This document shows positions 23,462-34,603 of a stretch of 64,000 bases of DNA, one piece after another. Source of the stretch: Diacronema lutheri (Eukaryota; Haptophyta; Pavlovophyceae; Pavlovales; Pavlovaceae). A program made the translations under genes and the position numbers. The DNA lies in contig JAGTXO010000069.1 of NCBI GenBank assembly GCA_019448385.1, positions 1 through 64,000 on the forward strand, in the 5' to 3' direction. Under the pieces are notes generated by a model. It did not search any database. It was not told where the DNA came from and worked only from the letters and a program-made list of their open reading frames with translations. How positions within the stretch are numbered: the first letter of the stretch is position 1; each line of letters starts with the position of its first letter.

Positions 23462-25365
23462 CTGCAGACTGTGGGCACGTCAGTGTCCGGATGGCGGCCC
23501 GGATGATACTTGGGAGAATTTACATGATGCCCTGGAGAATGCCCCGCTCTCCCACAACCAGGACCCGCCAGCGCGCCGAGCCTACTCGTTTGCCCGCGCC
23601 GCCTCTCTTTGCGCGCCCGAGCGCGGCCTCCGAGCGCGGCCAACGTCCTCCGGGGGCGTGCATCGTGGCTGCTCGGAGGGGCTGCGACGCGGCGAAAGCT
23701 CGCTGCGCGGCCGCAACGTGAGCGCGCGCGCGCGGCCGCGCGCCGGCCTGCGCTGCTCTGCACGGCCGCGCGCCGGCCTGCGCAGCCTCGTCGCGCAGCG
23801 TGAGCGCGAGCGCGCGCGAGGTGAGCTCGGCGGATGGGTGCGCGGCGGCGTTGGCGGCGGGTGCGGCGGCAGGCTGGGCGGCGGGTTTGGACGGAGAGTG
23901 TCGGGGAAGAACGGGGCGCATCCTGGCTGGGAGTTGGACGGCGCCCACCACGCGCTGGCGGATCCTGGTTGCCACCACCACCCCCCCCCCCCCCCCCGGA
24001 GACGAGGACCAGGGGCATGGCCGACTCGCTGCGCCGCACAGCGCGCGGCGCGCGGCATGCTGCGCGACCTCAAGCACATCCAGCCGCGCTCCGCCCACGC
24101 AACGCGCGCAATGCCGCGTTGCACTGCAGGTGTGCACGTGCGGCTCTCACGCGCACTGTGTTGCACGAACGGCATCACGCCACCGAGCTGCGTCCGGACC
24201 ACGCGCCGCGCGCAGGCGACCACACAGGGGCGCGCCGCGCCGCGCGTGCGCGCCCTCGCAACCGTTGCAGCACGCTCTGCCTTGCACTGCGCCGAGCCGC
24301 CGCGCGCTGTGCGCGTGCATGCAGGGCGCACGCGAGCGACGAAGCGCGCGCGCGGCGAGGCGCGCGGGCGGCTCGCTGCGCGGGCGGCAACGCGCCCAGC
24401 TGCGCCCAGGCCAGGCGCGCGCCCGCGAGTGCCACCGGGACGCACTGCCCCCGCCGGGGTCGCCGCGCGCTCTGTGTGTGCGCTCGCGCGCTGCGAGCGC
24501 GGCGGAACGTTCGTGCATGGCGCGAAGAGCGCGGCACCCGAAGACGGCTGCCCCGAGCCCGCGCCGGGTGGCAGCGAGCGGCGGCACCTCCTCGGCGAGC
24601 CCGCCCCGCGCCTTCCCCTCCACGTGGCGTTTTGAGGCAGACGGACACGCGCCCACACTGCGACTGGGCACGCTGCTCGAGGCAGACACGCACCCAACGC
24701 GCGCGCACCACGCGCCCGCGTCGGCGGGCCGGTGTGAACGAGCGAGAGCTCGGTGTCGCCAACGGGGGCACGGGCGCGACTTCGGTCCGCCTCTCGACGG
24801 ACGCAGGCGACGCTGCCGGGAACTTCCCCGACGCCTGCACATCCAGGGCTTCGAGGTACAGAGCTGGGCAACAGTGCCGCTCGTCACCGATGAGGCGGCC
24901 AAGCTCGCTATCCTTGCTGCCCTCGGCTCCACCAAACAGCCGGGCGACCCAACGGTTCGTGATCGCCTGGCCGCCAGGTGCGAACCGCGCCCGTGCAAGC
25001 GCTTCACCCGCATTCTCCGCCCCGCTGCGGACGTCCGCCTGCCGGCCGCGAACACGGCCGGTGCGCGTTGCCGCCTGGCCCAACACGAAAACCCGCCCGC
25101 CCCCGAGGCCGCAGGTCCTACCTGCCCAAGCGCAGCCCAACGGCACGCAGACAGCCCGCCTTGGCAACCGACTCGTGCGCGAGCGCTCCGCCCTCCACAA
25201 GAGCCTGCCCCACGCCACCGCCGACGCGGAGCCAGCGCAGCCGACGCCCCTCCGCGACGCTCGCGCCGCAAGGCGCAAGGGCCCCGGCGAGACGGCGTCA
25301 ACCAAGCCCGCCGCTGGCACAGCGCCGGCACCCGGAGCCCACCCCAAGCCCCCGCGCACGCCTCG
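23462..25365. other. region without a supportable gene
   Basis: Very GC-rich DNA beyond the start of the giant gene. It contains a poly-C run at 23980-23997. All frames give low-complexity Ala/Arg/Pro translations. One minus-strand stretch near 24.75-25.0 kb (ITNRWVARLFGGAEGSKDSE) looks faintly protein-like but has no identifiable partner or start. Confidence 0.4.
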
Positions 25366-25401
<36 letters not shown>

Positions 25402-25849
25402 ATCGGCGGACCGATTGCGTTTTGGTGCGCCAGGCTCAATGCGCCATCGCAGTGGCGGGCCCGCAGACGCAGACGCTGACATGCCCAACGCTGGGCACTG
25501 AGGCCGCAGGCCGGCCCTCCTGGACCTGGCGGGCGAGCTGCCCGCGCAGCGGCCACGCGAGCCTCGCACTGACCGTGGCGGTCGCTGCCACCGTGATAGC
25601 TGCGGGTGCGGCGGCCTTGGCCCCAACCCCATCATCCGTCTTCATCCCCGCCCTGCTCGCGCTCGCGGCCTACGTCGGCAATCCCTGCACCGGGATCCGC
25701 CCCGCGAAGTCCACACAAGACTTATCCGTGCTGCACGCCAGCCGCGCGCGCCGACGCGCGCCGCTCCCACACGCTCACCTCCGTTTCCGCGGGCGGCCCA
25801 ACGCCCCCCCCCCCCCCCCCCCCCCCCCTCCCCCCCCCCCCCCCCCCCC
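25366..25849. repeat. long poly-C tracts (C35, C25 and C20)
   Basis: An uninterrupted cytosine run occupies 25366-25400. A second pair at 25804-25828 and 25830-25849 is broken by a single T. These are G-quadruplex/i-motif-prone and likely slippage sites. Confidence 0.9.
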
Positions 25850-25919
25850 GGCAGGCGGCCATCGAGCCGCATTAGCACACCCGCCCGGGGCCTCCCGCCG
25901 CACCCGCAGCGGCTCGGCG

Positions 25920-26180
25920 CCTTGAATCCTCCCGTCCCCCGGGGTGAGGCCTTCAACCCGGGCCCAGCGCGCTCCGACTGCCTCACGCGCGCCAGCGCCA
26001 ACCTCGGCGGCATGGTAGACCCCGAGCGAAAAGCCGCACTTCTCGCCGTCCTCGTCAGGCGCAAGTACGTTATCCTGCTCCTACTGCCGACGCGGCTCCC
26101 GCGCGCGCGGACTACTACGCCGGGCAGATCGCCGCAGACGCACGTGAGTGCACACGTGCGGACAAGGCGCACACGCTCGA
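25920..26180 (+). mobile_element. possible LINE endonuclease fragment
   Basis: The plus strand encodes ASANLGGMVDPERKAALLAV and LVRRKYVILLL. This resembles the N-terminal strand-helix-strand of LINE-type apurinic endonucleases (S-x-N-x-x-G-L-x-D-x-x-K-R-x-x-L, then D-I-L-L-L-Q-E-T). After a frame change, ARADYYAGQIAADA follows. The catalytic Glu of the QET motif is not recognisable. Nothing of the reverse transcriptase follows, so at most this is a scrap. Confidence 0.3.
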
Positions 26181-26390
26181 CGTCCAGTTAGCGCACGTGC
26201 ACGTGCGCGCCACTGGTCACATTTGAGCGTCCGTGCTCGCCCACAGCGTCGCCATCCACAAGATGCGCGCTGGAGCCATCCAAGCAGGGCTCTGCCTGCT
26301 CGGCTTCCGCAAGGCAATTTGGGCCGCGGACAGCGGACAGCGGACGGCGTGCGCGTGCGAGGTGCGAAAGGAGGAAGAAGGTAGGGAGAG

Positions 26391-26392
26391 TT

Positions 26393-26432
<40 letters not shown>
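26391..26432. repeat. (TG)n microsatellite followed by G26
   Basis: About eight TG repeats run directly into 26 guanines. The tract lies within the left copy of the helicase/peptidase element, on the 3' side of its peptidase region. Confidence 0.9.
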
Positions 26433-26437
<5 letters not shown>

Positions 26438-26739
26438 CGGCCGCCGGAGACGAGGACGCACTCACCGCTGTTGGCAATGCGCGCGTCACGGAGACAACTT
26501 GGCGGGCCTCGCACGCAGCTGGGCCGATCGCCGCCGTAGAGATGTCTGCAGCCGTCTCCGCGATGCCGATCGTCGCATCTGTTGGCACCGCTGCCATCTG
26601 CCGCACCCGCGGCCAGGCTGCCGGCAAGGTCGGCGCGTCGGGCTCCGAGCTCGGCCACGCAGGCGATGCGGCCGACGGCGGTGACGCTGAGCCCAGCGCC
26701 GGGTCCAACGGCTCCACGTCGAGCCGGCTGTGAACGAGC

Positions 26740-28720
26740 ATGCTCGCACCACTTGCCCACGCCAGCGCGTCGGACTCAGGCACGTTGTAGATCTGCGCGG
26801 GCAACGCGCGTGCGTGCGGCAGGCGCGCGCGCGAGCTTTCAGGCCACGCGCGCGTGCCGCGCGGGAGGACGGGGCGGTCGCGGCTGCGCTCGACCGCCGG
26901 TCGCGGCACCGAGCGACCGTGCGCGCCGCCGCACGTTGTAGTCGTCGCACGGAAACCAAGCCTCGTTGCGGAGCACGATGGCGACAAGGTGCCCGCTCAT
27001 CGGCCCCTCGCCCACGTGCACCACGCCGGCGACGGGGAGGTGGTCGCGCCCGCCGAGCAGCAGCCGCGGCGCGCACACGAGCGCGCGGTTGTTCTTGCAC
27101 TGCGAGCCATTGCCGCGCGTCGTGCGCGGCGCCTCGACAGCAATGCTGGCTGGCGTGAGCACGCCCGAGTGGCCCGCGTTCGTGTGGCGATCCCGCGGCG
27201 GCCCAGCGGCGCCCCCCAGAGCGTGTGCAAGCGCGCGCGCCGCATCGCCGCCGACGCTGACGAGTACGGCGATGCCCTCGCCGGCCTCTGAAGGCACGGC
27301 GATCTGCTCGAGCACTGGCCCGACGCGTGTGTCGGCTTCAAAGGCCGCAGCGAGCCCGGGCACTCGGCCGAGCAGCAACCGGAAGAACTCAGCGGCATCC
27401 TGCGGCGTCCTTCGCGCGCCACGGCCCGAGATGACGTCGATGACGGACACAAGACACAGCCGTGTCGGCGCCCTGGTGTCCTCGATCAGCGTGCCAAAGT
27501 CCCGAAAACGCGCCCTCTCGACGCTGTTGGCACGGCGCGAAGCGGAGCGAAGCATCGCACGGAGCATGTTCAGGGCGAAGAGCGATTGCATAAGGACGGT
27601 CGTGTAGCACGCGCTGCCCTCGTTTTTCGCGCCTGCGCCGCGCCGCGCAGCGCCGGGTGTGCGGGGTGCGCACGCACGGTTTGCGGCGGGATGGAGGGAG
27701 GCTGGCTGGGCGCGCGCCGAGCCCGGCAAGCCGTGCAGGCGCTCACCACGCGGCACGCCGGGCACTCTCACCGGCCACATCGGGCCGTCAAACGCGTCTT
27801 CCACAGGCTGCCGACCGACGACGTAAAACTTGCTCAAGGCGCCGCGCCGTGCACGCGCCATGCGCGCGCTGTTGCGGGCTGCGCAGCAGGGACGACGGGG
27901 GAATTGGCGAGCGAGGGTTGGGCGCAGATCAGCGTGGTGGCGCGGCAAGACGAGCGCGCGCCGGGCGCCTGGCGCGGAGGCGCCCCGCGCGAGGACGCGA
28001 GCCGCTTCTCGCACCGGACGGGCGCCCACGCGCAAGCCGGCTTTCGAGGGCTGGTGGATGGTGGCAGATGCCGAAACGGACACATGGAATGATGCGTCGG
28101 CGGCGCGAGCGCGGGACGATCTTGCCCGGGCAATTTTGCGCACGCTGCCAGCGCGCGTATGCGTGCGCATGCAGCGGGCGGCGCGCACGTTGCGCGTGAC
28201 GGGGCGCCGAGCGGCACACCGGCGGGGACGCGCTCGCCGCTGCCGTGGCATCGTACGCTGCCTGCGTGCTGGCCCGCACGCACGTTGCCGGCGCGAGGGG
28301 ACGGCGAGTGCGCCTCGGCCGAACAGGCGCGAACGTTACGCCCGAGCGCGTGGCCGGGCCCCGCCGACTGCACGCAGCGCCGGCCCAGGCGCGCATCCGC
28401 CCGACGCGGATTTGGACGACGCATCGACCGGCACGCCGAGCGTCTGCGCCCGCCTCGCGGCCGGTCGCGCCGGCCCCTCTTCGGCCCGAGGCCGCACGTC
28501 CGCCGCGCGCCGCTTTGGCGCGCGGCGCGGCGCTCCCGGAACGCGCATGGCACACGCGCGGTGCGCGGGCACGCCCGCAACGCGCCATTCCAGCGCGAGC
28601 AGTTCGGCAAGCTTGCAGCGCGCGAGCAGCCGGGCATGTGCCGCGGAAACACAGTTCGCTGTGTGCGCCGGCCGCGACGACACGGCGTAGCGGCGCGAGG
28701 CTGGCCGCCGGGGCCACGGG
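26740..28720 (-). pseudogene. ubiquitin-specific-protease-like (C19) gene of the left element (fossil)
   Basis: The longest open stretch (28251-26839) carries the USP Cys box KNEGSACYTTVLMQSLFAL (near 27610), the QDA.EF box RTPQDAAEFFRLLLGRVPG (near 27390) and a His box running from AGVVHVGEGPMSGHLVAIVL to WFPCDDYNV (near 26980). SGASMLVHSRL near 26750 matches the family's final strand. These are deubiquitinating cysteine peptidases. An N-terminal segment near 28.3-28.7 kb (LLARCKLAELLALEWRVAGV) is shared with the right-hand copy. The ends and splicing are uncertain, and the gene appears broken. Confidence 0.55.
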
Positions 28721-28765
28721 CGTACTGCCGTGGCGCGACGCCATGGTATGAGCATTAAATTCATC

Positions 28766-28796
28766 GGGGGGTGGGGTGGGGGGGGGGGGGGGGGGG
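28766..28796. repeat. G-rich homopolymer tract
   Basis: A run of guanines interrupted by two T residues lies between the helicase and peptidase portions of the left element. The corresponding place in the right copy (near 63520) lacks it. Confidence 0.85.
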
Positions 28797-28849
28797 CGCG
28801 TTGTGCGCACTTGGCGCGCGAGTAGTGCGAGTGGCGGGCGAGCCTCGTC

Positions 28850-31765
28850 GCCCACGGAGCCCGCCCCCGGCTCGGCGGCGCGCCGCCTGCTCGCCGGGTC
28901 GCGCACCGCCGTCGCCGCCGCTGCGCACTTGCCCAGCTTGCCGGCAGGCGGCAGGCGGCGGCGACGGCGGCGGCGGCGGCTGCGGCTGCGGCGCGAGCGC
29001 GACGCCGGGCGGCGGCAGCGCCGACGGCACGCGCGCAGCGGCGACCCACGCGGCGGCGGGCAGCGCGCCAGCGTGAGGCCCCTGCGCGCCGGCCGCATTG
29101 GCGCCGCCCTGCGCGCCCTAGAAGGGCGCGCAGGTACGCGGGCCGGTCGCGCGGCGCGCGGTGCTGGCGAGCACCCGACGGCTGCGCGTCGGCGCGAGCG
29201 GCGCGGCGGGCGTCGCGCCGGCGGGTGCTGGCCAGCACCGCGCGCCGGCGGCGCGCCCGCCGCCAGCGCGCCGCCCGCCGCCGGCGCCGCGCGCGCCGTC
29301 CGCGCCCGCCGCCACCGCGCGCCGCCGCCGCGCATTCGCGCGCGGCGGCGACGGCGGCCGCGGCGAGCGCCGCCGCCGCCGCCTCGCCACCGCTGACCGC
29401 GCGGAGCACCTCTTTGAAGACGACGCTGCGCGTCACGAGGTCCGGGCCGAGCGCAAAGCGGACGCGCGACGTGTGCCCGACGCGCGAAGCGGCCACGTGG
29501 AGCTGGCCGTGCGTGAAGCACGGCTCGGCGAGCCACACGCCCGCGCACCCGAGCGCTTGCCCCTGCGCCTCGTTACGCCGGCCGCACCGGGGAACTGGCG
29601 GCGCATCCGCACAAGCGCGAACGTGCCGTCGTCGGGCGAGTGGTGGTCGACACGCGCGACGAGCACGGTGCTGTCGCGCCCGGCGGCCGCGCCGGGGCGT
29701 GCGCACTCGAGCAGCCGGCCGCCGGCGCGCACGCCGCGCACGATCAGCCGCGTGCCGCCGCACAGCCCCTCGCCGGGCGAGAGGTTGCGCGGCAGCATCA
29801 CCACCATCCCGGGCTTCAGGTCGAGGACGCGGTGCGGCATCTGCGCGTGCTCGAGCGAGTCGAGGAATTCGACCGACGCCCGCGCAATCTGCTTGCCCGC
29901 CCCGTCGTCGCGCCAGCTCGTCCGCCGACGCGCACCTCGCCGCCGCGCCCGGGAAGCGGCCGATCGCCAGCCAGTTGATCCGCGCCACGTCCGTCTGCTT
30001 GGCGCAGAGCACCGCGCGGTCGCACAGCGAGCCGTCGTCGGTCCAACACGTCGCGCCGTGGACAAAGTCGTCACGAGCTCCGTCGGGTAGGCCGAGCCCA
30101 CGCGGATGGGGACGCCGCCGACGGCCTCGGGCAGCTGCACGGGATCGAGCGGGAATGCGCCGGGCATGGCCCCGGCCGCCGGCACCGCCGCGGGAACGGC
30201 GCCGTCGCCGGGGCTGCGCAGCAGCTCCGCCCACTCGCCCGCGCCGAGCGCGTCGCCCGTGTCGCGCGCCGCGCTCGAGGCGCGAACGTTCTCGACCAAG
30301 GCGTGCTGCCGATCGTGCTGCCACGGCGCCGAGTACTTGAGGCAGGAGCGCACGATCTGCGCGCGCGAGCCGCGCCGCACCACCGGCAAGCACTGGCGAA
30401 AGTCGCCGGCGAGCAGCAGCGTCTCGCCGCCGAAGCGCTCGTCGACGCCCGTCACGTCGCGCAAACACCGATCAGGCGAGTCGAGGTGGCACCGCGTCTG
30501 CATCGGCGCCTCGTCCCACACGACCAGCCGCCGCGGCGGCCAGGGAGCGCCCGCGCTCGGAGCGCGGCACGCCATTGAACGGCTTGCCCGTCGGAGTCGG
30601 CACCGCCGGGCACCTTGAAGGTCAAGTGGAAGGTGCGGCCGTCGGGCAGCAGCGTGGCGGCGACGCCCGAGGACGCGCCCACGACGACCGCGTGCCCATC
30701 CGCGCGCACGGCGGCGATAATGGCGCGCTCGACGAACGTCTTGCCCGTTCCGCCCGGCGCGTCGCAAAGATGCAGCCGGTTGCCCACGCCGCGCAGCGCC
30801 GATTTGACGACCGCGCCGTGGAGCGCGCACTGCTGGCCGCCCTCGGCCATCGCCGCGCGCGCCGCCGCCGCGCTCGCAGCCCGCTCGGCGCGATGGTAGC
30901 CCTGCGCGCGCGCGAGCTCGCGCCCGCCCGGCCCGGCCGGCGCGCGCGCCGTGCGCAGACCGGCCACCGCCGCGAGCGCCGCCGCGCGCTCGCGCTCGTC
31001 GGGCACGTACAGCCCCGTGGAGTCGAACGTGTCGGCCCAGGCGGGCACGCCGTACGAGGCGAAGGCGTCCGAGCCGGGCTGCGGCCGCTGCTCGGCGCGC
31101 TTCAGGAGCATGACCCCGCACACGTTCCACTTGGTGCCAAACATCGAGCCCGTGAGCCCCGTGTAGACGCGGTCGAGCTGCGTGGCGATGGCGCAGACGT
31201 CCTCGTGCCGGATCTCGTCGACCGGTTCGCGCCGCGCGTCGACGAGCGGCACGACGCGCTCGGAGCCCGCCCACGTGAACGTGCGCGTCGACATGTTCAG
31301 CCGCGTGTGCGCGAGCGTGTCGTCCTCGTACTTGGGCTTGACGGCGGGCGAGAGCTTGCCGCGCACCTCCTCCTTCGAGAGGCCGCGCGTGTTGAGCAGC
31401 TCCTTTTGGCGCGCGTGCACCGTCTCGACGCGCTGATCGTCGATGGCGCGCAGGGCGCCAAAGTAGGCGTCCATCTGTGCGAGCGGCGCGCCTTCAATCG
31501 GCAGCTCCTTGTCGGTCACGCCGGCCGTGTACGCCGCCTTGTCGACGTCCGTCGGCCCGTACATGGTGCCAAAGTTGCCGTCGCCCGTGAGCTCGGGCCA
31601 GTCGACGACGCAGGGCGGCGAGACGAAGGCGAGCGCGCGGCGCGACGGCCCGTAGCTCAGCTTGTCGACCGTGCGCGCCTGCTCGCTCGGCTTGACCGGC
31701 CGCGTGCTCACGATCTCGCAGTTGACGAGCGCCGCGTCGAAGGCGCGCAGGTCGATGGCGGCCAT
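28850..31765 (-). pseudogene. SSB-like/PIF1-family helicase of the left element (fossil)
   Basis: ATG 31765. The first ~240 residues (ALAFVSPPCVVDWPELTGDG to LTGSMFGTKWNVCGVML) resemble the ssDNA-binding proteins conserved in phycodnaviruses and relatives, including the F-G-x-x-W core. The helicase part shows Walker A (CDAPGGTGKTF), motif Ia (GVAATLLPDGRTFH), Walker B (VVWDEAPMQ), motif III (LLLAGDFRQCLPV) and the C-terminal PIF1/Helitron-type signature LKPGMVVMLPRNLSPGEGLC plus FTHGQLHVAASRV. The C-terminal tail is Pro/Gln/Gly-rich. PIF1 enzymes unwind DNA 5'-3' and serve replication of viruses and rolling-circle transposons. No HUH replication-initiator domain is visible, so a Helitron is not supported. 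The copy is broken. Confidence 0.65.
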
Positions 31766-31976
31766 GGTCGTTGTGCGCGGGAGATCACGCTGCAGGCGGC
31801 TCCACAGTAGGTTCGAGAAAAAAAAAAGCTGGGCCAACGGTCAGTCGAGCGCCACAAGCAATCCTCGGGAGCCGGTGGCCCAACCCAACCCAACGATCTT
31901 CGTCGCCACCCTTCGCGCGTTTTCCGTTCGCGCCCAAGCAGACAATGAGACCACAATCTCGGTGCTGCTCGGCGCG

Positions 31977-32242
31977 ATGATGGGCCTCAGCGGCTCGGTG
32001 GCGATCGTGCTCTACGTGCGCGCGCGACGTCGCGAGGTGCAGCACGGGCGCGTGGCGACGCCGCGCATCATCCAGCGCCAGCTCGAGCTGCAGCTGCCGT
32101 GGGGCCGGCCGGACGAGGCATCCGTCGCCTCGCGTGCCGAAACGCCGGGCGTCGAGGCCGCGTCGCGCTCGGTGCGCGACGCGGCGCCCGAGCCGGACCC
32201 GGACGAGGGCTACGTGCGCGTGGCGAGCGCGGCGTTCTGAGG
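31977..32242 (+). CDS. small single-pass membrane protein (partial or short)
   Basis: ATG 31977 (or an exon beginning near 31941) reads MMGLSGSVAIVLYVRARRRE and then a hydrophilic, acidic tail ending GYVRVASAAF and TGA. With the preceding residues (NETTISVLLGA) there is one clear transmembrane helix followed by a stop-transfer RARRR, so an N-out/C-in topology is likely. It lies between the helicase start and the MITE. The right-hand copy of the inverted repeat lacks it. No family is recognised. Confidence 0.4.
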
Positions 32243-32350
32243 CGCGCACGACGTCGCCCAGCCAGAGCAGCCCGGGGCGGGGCGAGTCCGGCTGCGCGGA
32301 GGTCCGGCTCGAGCGGGCGGGCGCCATGCTCCGAGGCGCCGCCGCTTTCT

Positions 32351-32643
32351 AAAAGGGTGTAGGGTGTAGGGTGTAGGATGCAAAACAAGCCCTCCCCACA
32401 TTTGGGCCCGACGTCATTCCTTCTTTCGTCACAGCGTCATTCCTTCTCCCCCCTATGGGACTTTCATAACCGTACTTATCCTACACCCTACACTATGCAA
32501 ATACCTAGAGAATAGATACATCCTACACTAAGTAAAGGTACTCGTATGTGAGTAACGTCACGGCTTCGAAGAAGGAATGACGTCGGGCCCAAATGTGGGG
32601 AGGGCTTGTTTTGCATCCTACACCCTACACCCTACACCCTTTT
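32351..32643. mobile_element. MITE, full copy 1, ~75-bp terminal inverted repeats with (TGTAGGG)3
   Basis: The ends AAAAGGGTGTAGGGTGTAGG and its reverse complement bound a 293-bp element. The arms match for about 75 bp, up to CGTCATTCCTTCTT. The interior is AT-richer, with GTGTAGGATG-like repeats, and has no coding capacity. Imperfect GCCGCTTTC flanks extend the symmetry. It is a non-autonomous DNA transposon by structure. The autonomous partner is not identified. Confidence 0.8.
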
Positions 32644-32781
32644 GGAAAGCGGCGCCGAAGGTGGGAGGATGCCACCCGTATGCGCGCGTTTGAACGTGCG
32701 CGGACGGCCGTTGGCTTCGCGCCCTTTCGCCCACGGTTTGCGCGCCAACGGACCAGTCCTCCGCGGGCGCCGCGCATCGTC

Positions 32782-32985
32782 TCAGGGGCGGTCGGTGTGG
32801 TACGCCGCGCGCATCGTCAGCGCCGCGGCGTCGAGCTCGGCGAGCGAGGGCGCGTACGTGACGCCGCTCAGCACCTCGTCCGCGCCCGCCCTCGTCGCGC
32901 TCGCCGCCTCCGCAGTGCGCGCAGGCGGCTTCGTGACGGCACGCGAGGCCACGCCGCGCGCCGCAGGTGCCTTCGCGCGCTGCAT
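32782..32985 (-). CDS. 67-residue ORF, present three times in the window
   Basis: ATG 32985 reads MQRAKAPAARGVASRAVTKP and ends EVLSGVTYAPSLAELDAAAL, then TMRAAYHTDRP. It is divergent from the coiled-coil pseudogene (start 33072). The same reading frame is kept in the copies at 59821-60024 and 60452-60655. No family is recognised. The Ala/Arg-rich start suggests a basic tail or transit-like sequence. Confidence 0.4.
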   Translation of the reverse strand: MQRAKAPAARGVASRAVTKPPARTAEAASATRAGADEVLSGVTYAPSLAELDAAALTMRAAYHTDRP

Positions 32986-33071
32986 CGTCTGTCTGCCGGT
33001 CCGACGCGCTCTGCTCTGAACGAACGGACGGCACGCCCGACGAGATCTCGTCGCGTGCACGCTCGCACAGC

Positions 33072-33904
33072 ATGTACCCCCAGAACGTCTCCGAGCTGCT
33101 GCCCGACGAGATCTTCGGCGACGAGCTGCTCGTCGACCGGCACTACCGCGTGCGCATCCTTCAGCGCGTCGCCCGCCGCCGCGATGCGGCCGAGGCCAAC
33201 TTTTGGCTCGACGGCGGGCCCGCCGACTCGGTCGTCGGCGCGTGCATGTGCGGCCGAATCTACGCGCTCAAGTGCATGGGCCGGCTCGTCCGCGGCGCCC
33301 GGATCCTCGCGCTGCTGCGCAAAAATGTGGCGCTCGCCACGTGCCGCGCACACCTCATGGGCCACATGCTCCAGCGCATCGTCGGCGACAGCGGCGTCGC
33401 GCGGCTGCTGCAGCTGGTTGCAGCTCGTTCGCGAGGATCACGACACGCTCAACGCCGAGCACCAGGCCTTGGAAGCACAGCATGACACCGGCCAAGTCAT
33501 GCGACGGCATGTGCGCGCGCGCCGACGCGCTCTCCAAGGACCTCGCACGGGCGCACGAGCACGCTCACAAGCTCGATGGCTATCTGGTGTGGTGCAGCGA
33601 GCGCCTCGGTGAGAGTGACTCTTTCAACGGAGCGCTCGAGAACCTGAACACGCGGTGCAGCATGAGATGTGCTGGCTCCACGCCGAGATGTCGTCGCTCG
33701 TTGCGAGTTCGCCCGAGGCTTACGCGAACGACAGCGAGGCCACCGACTTCAAGGACCACGGCGTGTGCGTCGAGTTCGATGTCTTCAACCGCGACGGGGT
33801 CGAGGGCGCGCCCGTGCCCGCGACCGCGCCCACGAAGGCAGAGCCGGGCATCGAGTCCGAGTGCATCGCGCCCGCACAGGCAGAGCCGGGCAGCGAGTCC
33901 GAAG

Positions 33905-33937
<33 letters not shown>

Positions 33938-34115
33938 GGCAGAGCCGCGCACCGAGCCCAAGTGAGCCAACGTGCCGCCGAACTCGCCCAAGCTCTCGTC
34001 GGTCGACAGTCAGGCCACCGAGTACAAGACCTCCTACGCGAACTCACGTGCTCGCCACCTGCAACGCCTCGAGTTTACGCACGCGTTCGAGTCTGTGCAG
34101 GCCGAGGTCGCTTAG
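33072..34115 (+). pseudogene. coiled-coil protein pseudogene, left copy
   Basis: ATG 33072 reads MYPQNVSELLPDEIFGDELL and continues through a Cys/Leu-rich helical region (ALLRKNVALATCRAHLMGHM). Near 33415 a 10-bp tandem duplication (GCAGCTGGTT/GCAGCTCGTT) shifts the frame. The protein then continues as HDTLNAEHQALEAQHDT, ADALSKDLARAHEHAHKLDG and EAYANDSEATDFKDHGVCVE in other frames. It ends TEYKTSYANSRARHLQRLEF ... VQAEVA and TAG at 34113-34115. After that stop the frame stays readable (PKRAKVPATGASSRWLRNTA). About four frame changes make it non-functional as read. The right copy shares the 10-bp duplication, so decay preceded the duplication. Function unknown. Confidence 0.55.
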
Positions 34116-34603
34116 CCAAAGCGCGCCAAGGTTCCGGCCACCGGCGCATCCAGCCGCTGGCTGCGCAACACGGCGGTGCGCAACACCCGCAGCTCGGCCA
34201 ACGGCAAGTAGCGCGCCGGCGCAGCGCACGGTATGCCGCGGCGAGCTCAGTCGCGAAGAGTGTCCGACTGGCCGCGCCCTCCACGGGGTGCACGCGCACT
34301 CGGCGCGGTCCGGTCAGTCAGGGGGCCTCAGCTTGCGCGATGCCAGTTGCGAGCCCCCCCGGAATCCGCCATTCTATTCTACTAGGCGTAAATCACCCAA
34401 GCCCTTCCGGTCGCCCGCATTCCGGGGTCGGACCCTCCGTCGGCCCGGCTCGGGCCCTCCGTCCGCCGCGCCCGCTCGACCCCGAATTCTACTCCAAATC
34501 GGCCGGTCAGGAGGGTGTCTCGGTCCTAGGCTCGTCATAAGCCTCGCCCCGACCCCTCGAGCGCTCATTGGCTGGCTTTTAACCCTTGATTGTACGACCC
34601 GGG

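Larger units (their letters stand above)
26200..31765 (-). mobile_element. left copy of a possibly virus-derived element (USP-like peptidase plus SSB-PIF1 helicase)
   Basis: This minus-strand unit contains a PIF1-family helicase gene (31765 to about 28850) and, downstream, a ubiquitin-specific-protease-like gene (about 28720 to 26740). A related, truncated copy runs in the opposite direction from about 61285 past the window end. The helicase N-terminus resembles ssDNA-binding proteins of large algal viruses, hence the guess of viral origin. No capsid gene is seen. The unit is broken in a handful of places and contains homopolymer expansions. Divergence between the copies, about 5% by eye, suggests moderate age. 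Element ends are not defined. Confidence 0.5.

Noticed and set aside
28850-31765. Helitron RepHel gene
   Set aside because: The helicase C-terminus is Helitron-like, but no HUH nuclease motif is present and the N-terminus resembles viral SSB proteins. No Helitron terminal hairpin was seen.
32351-32643. Interstitial telomere array (chromosome end or fusion)
   Set aside because: Only three heptamers occur at each end, as part of longer inverted repeats of a 293-bp element. This is a MITE structure, not a telomere.
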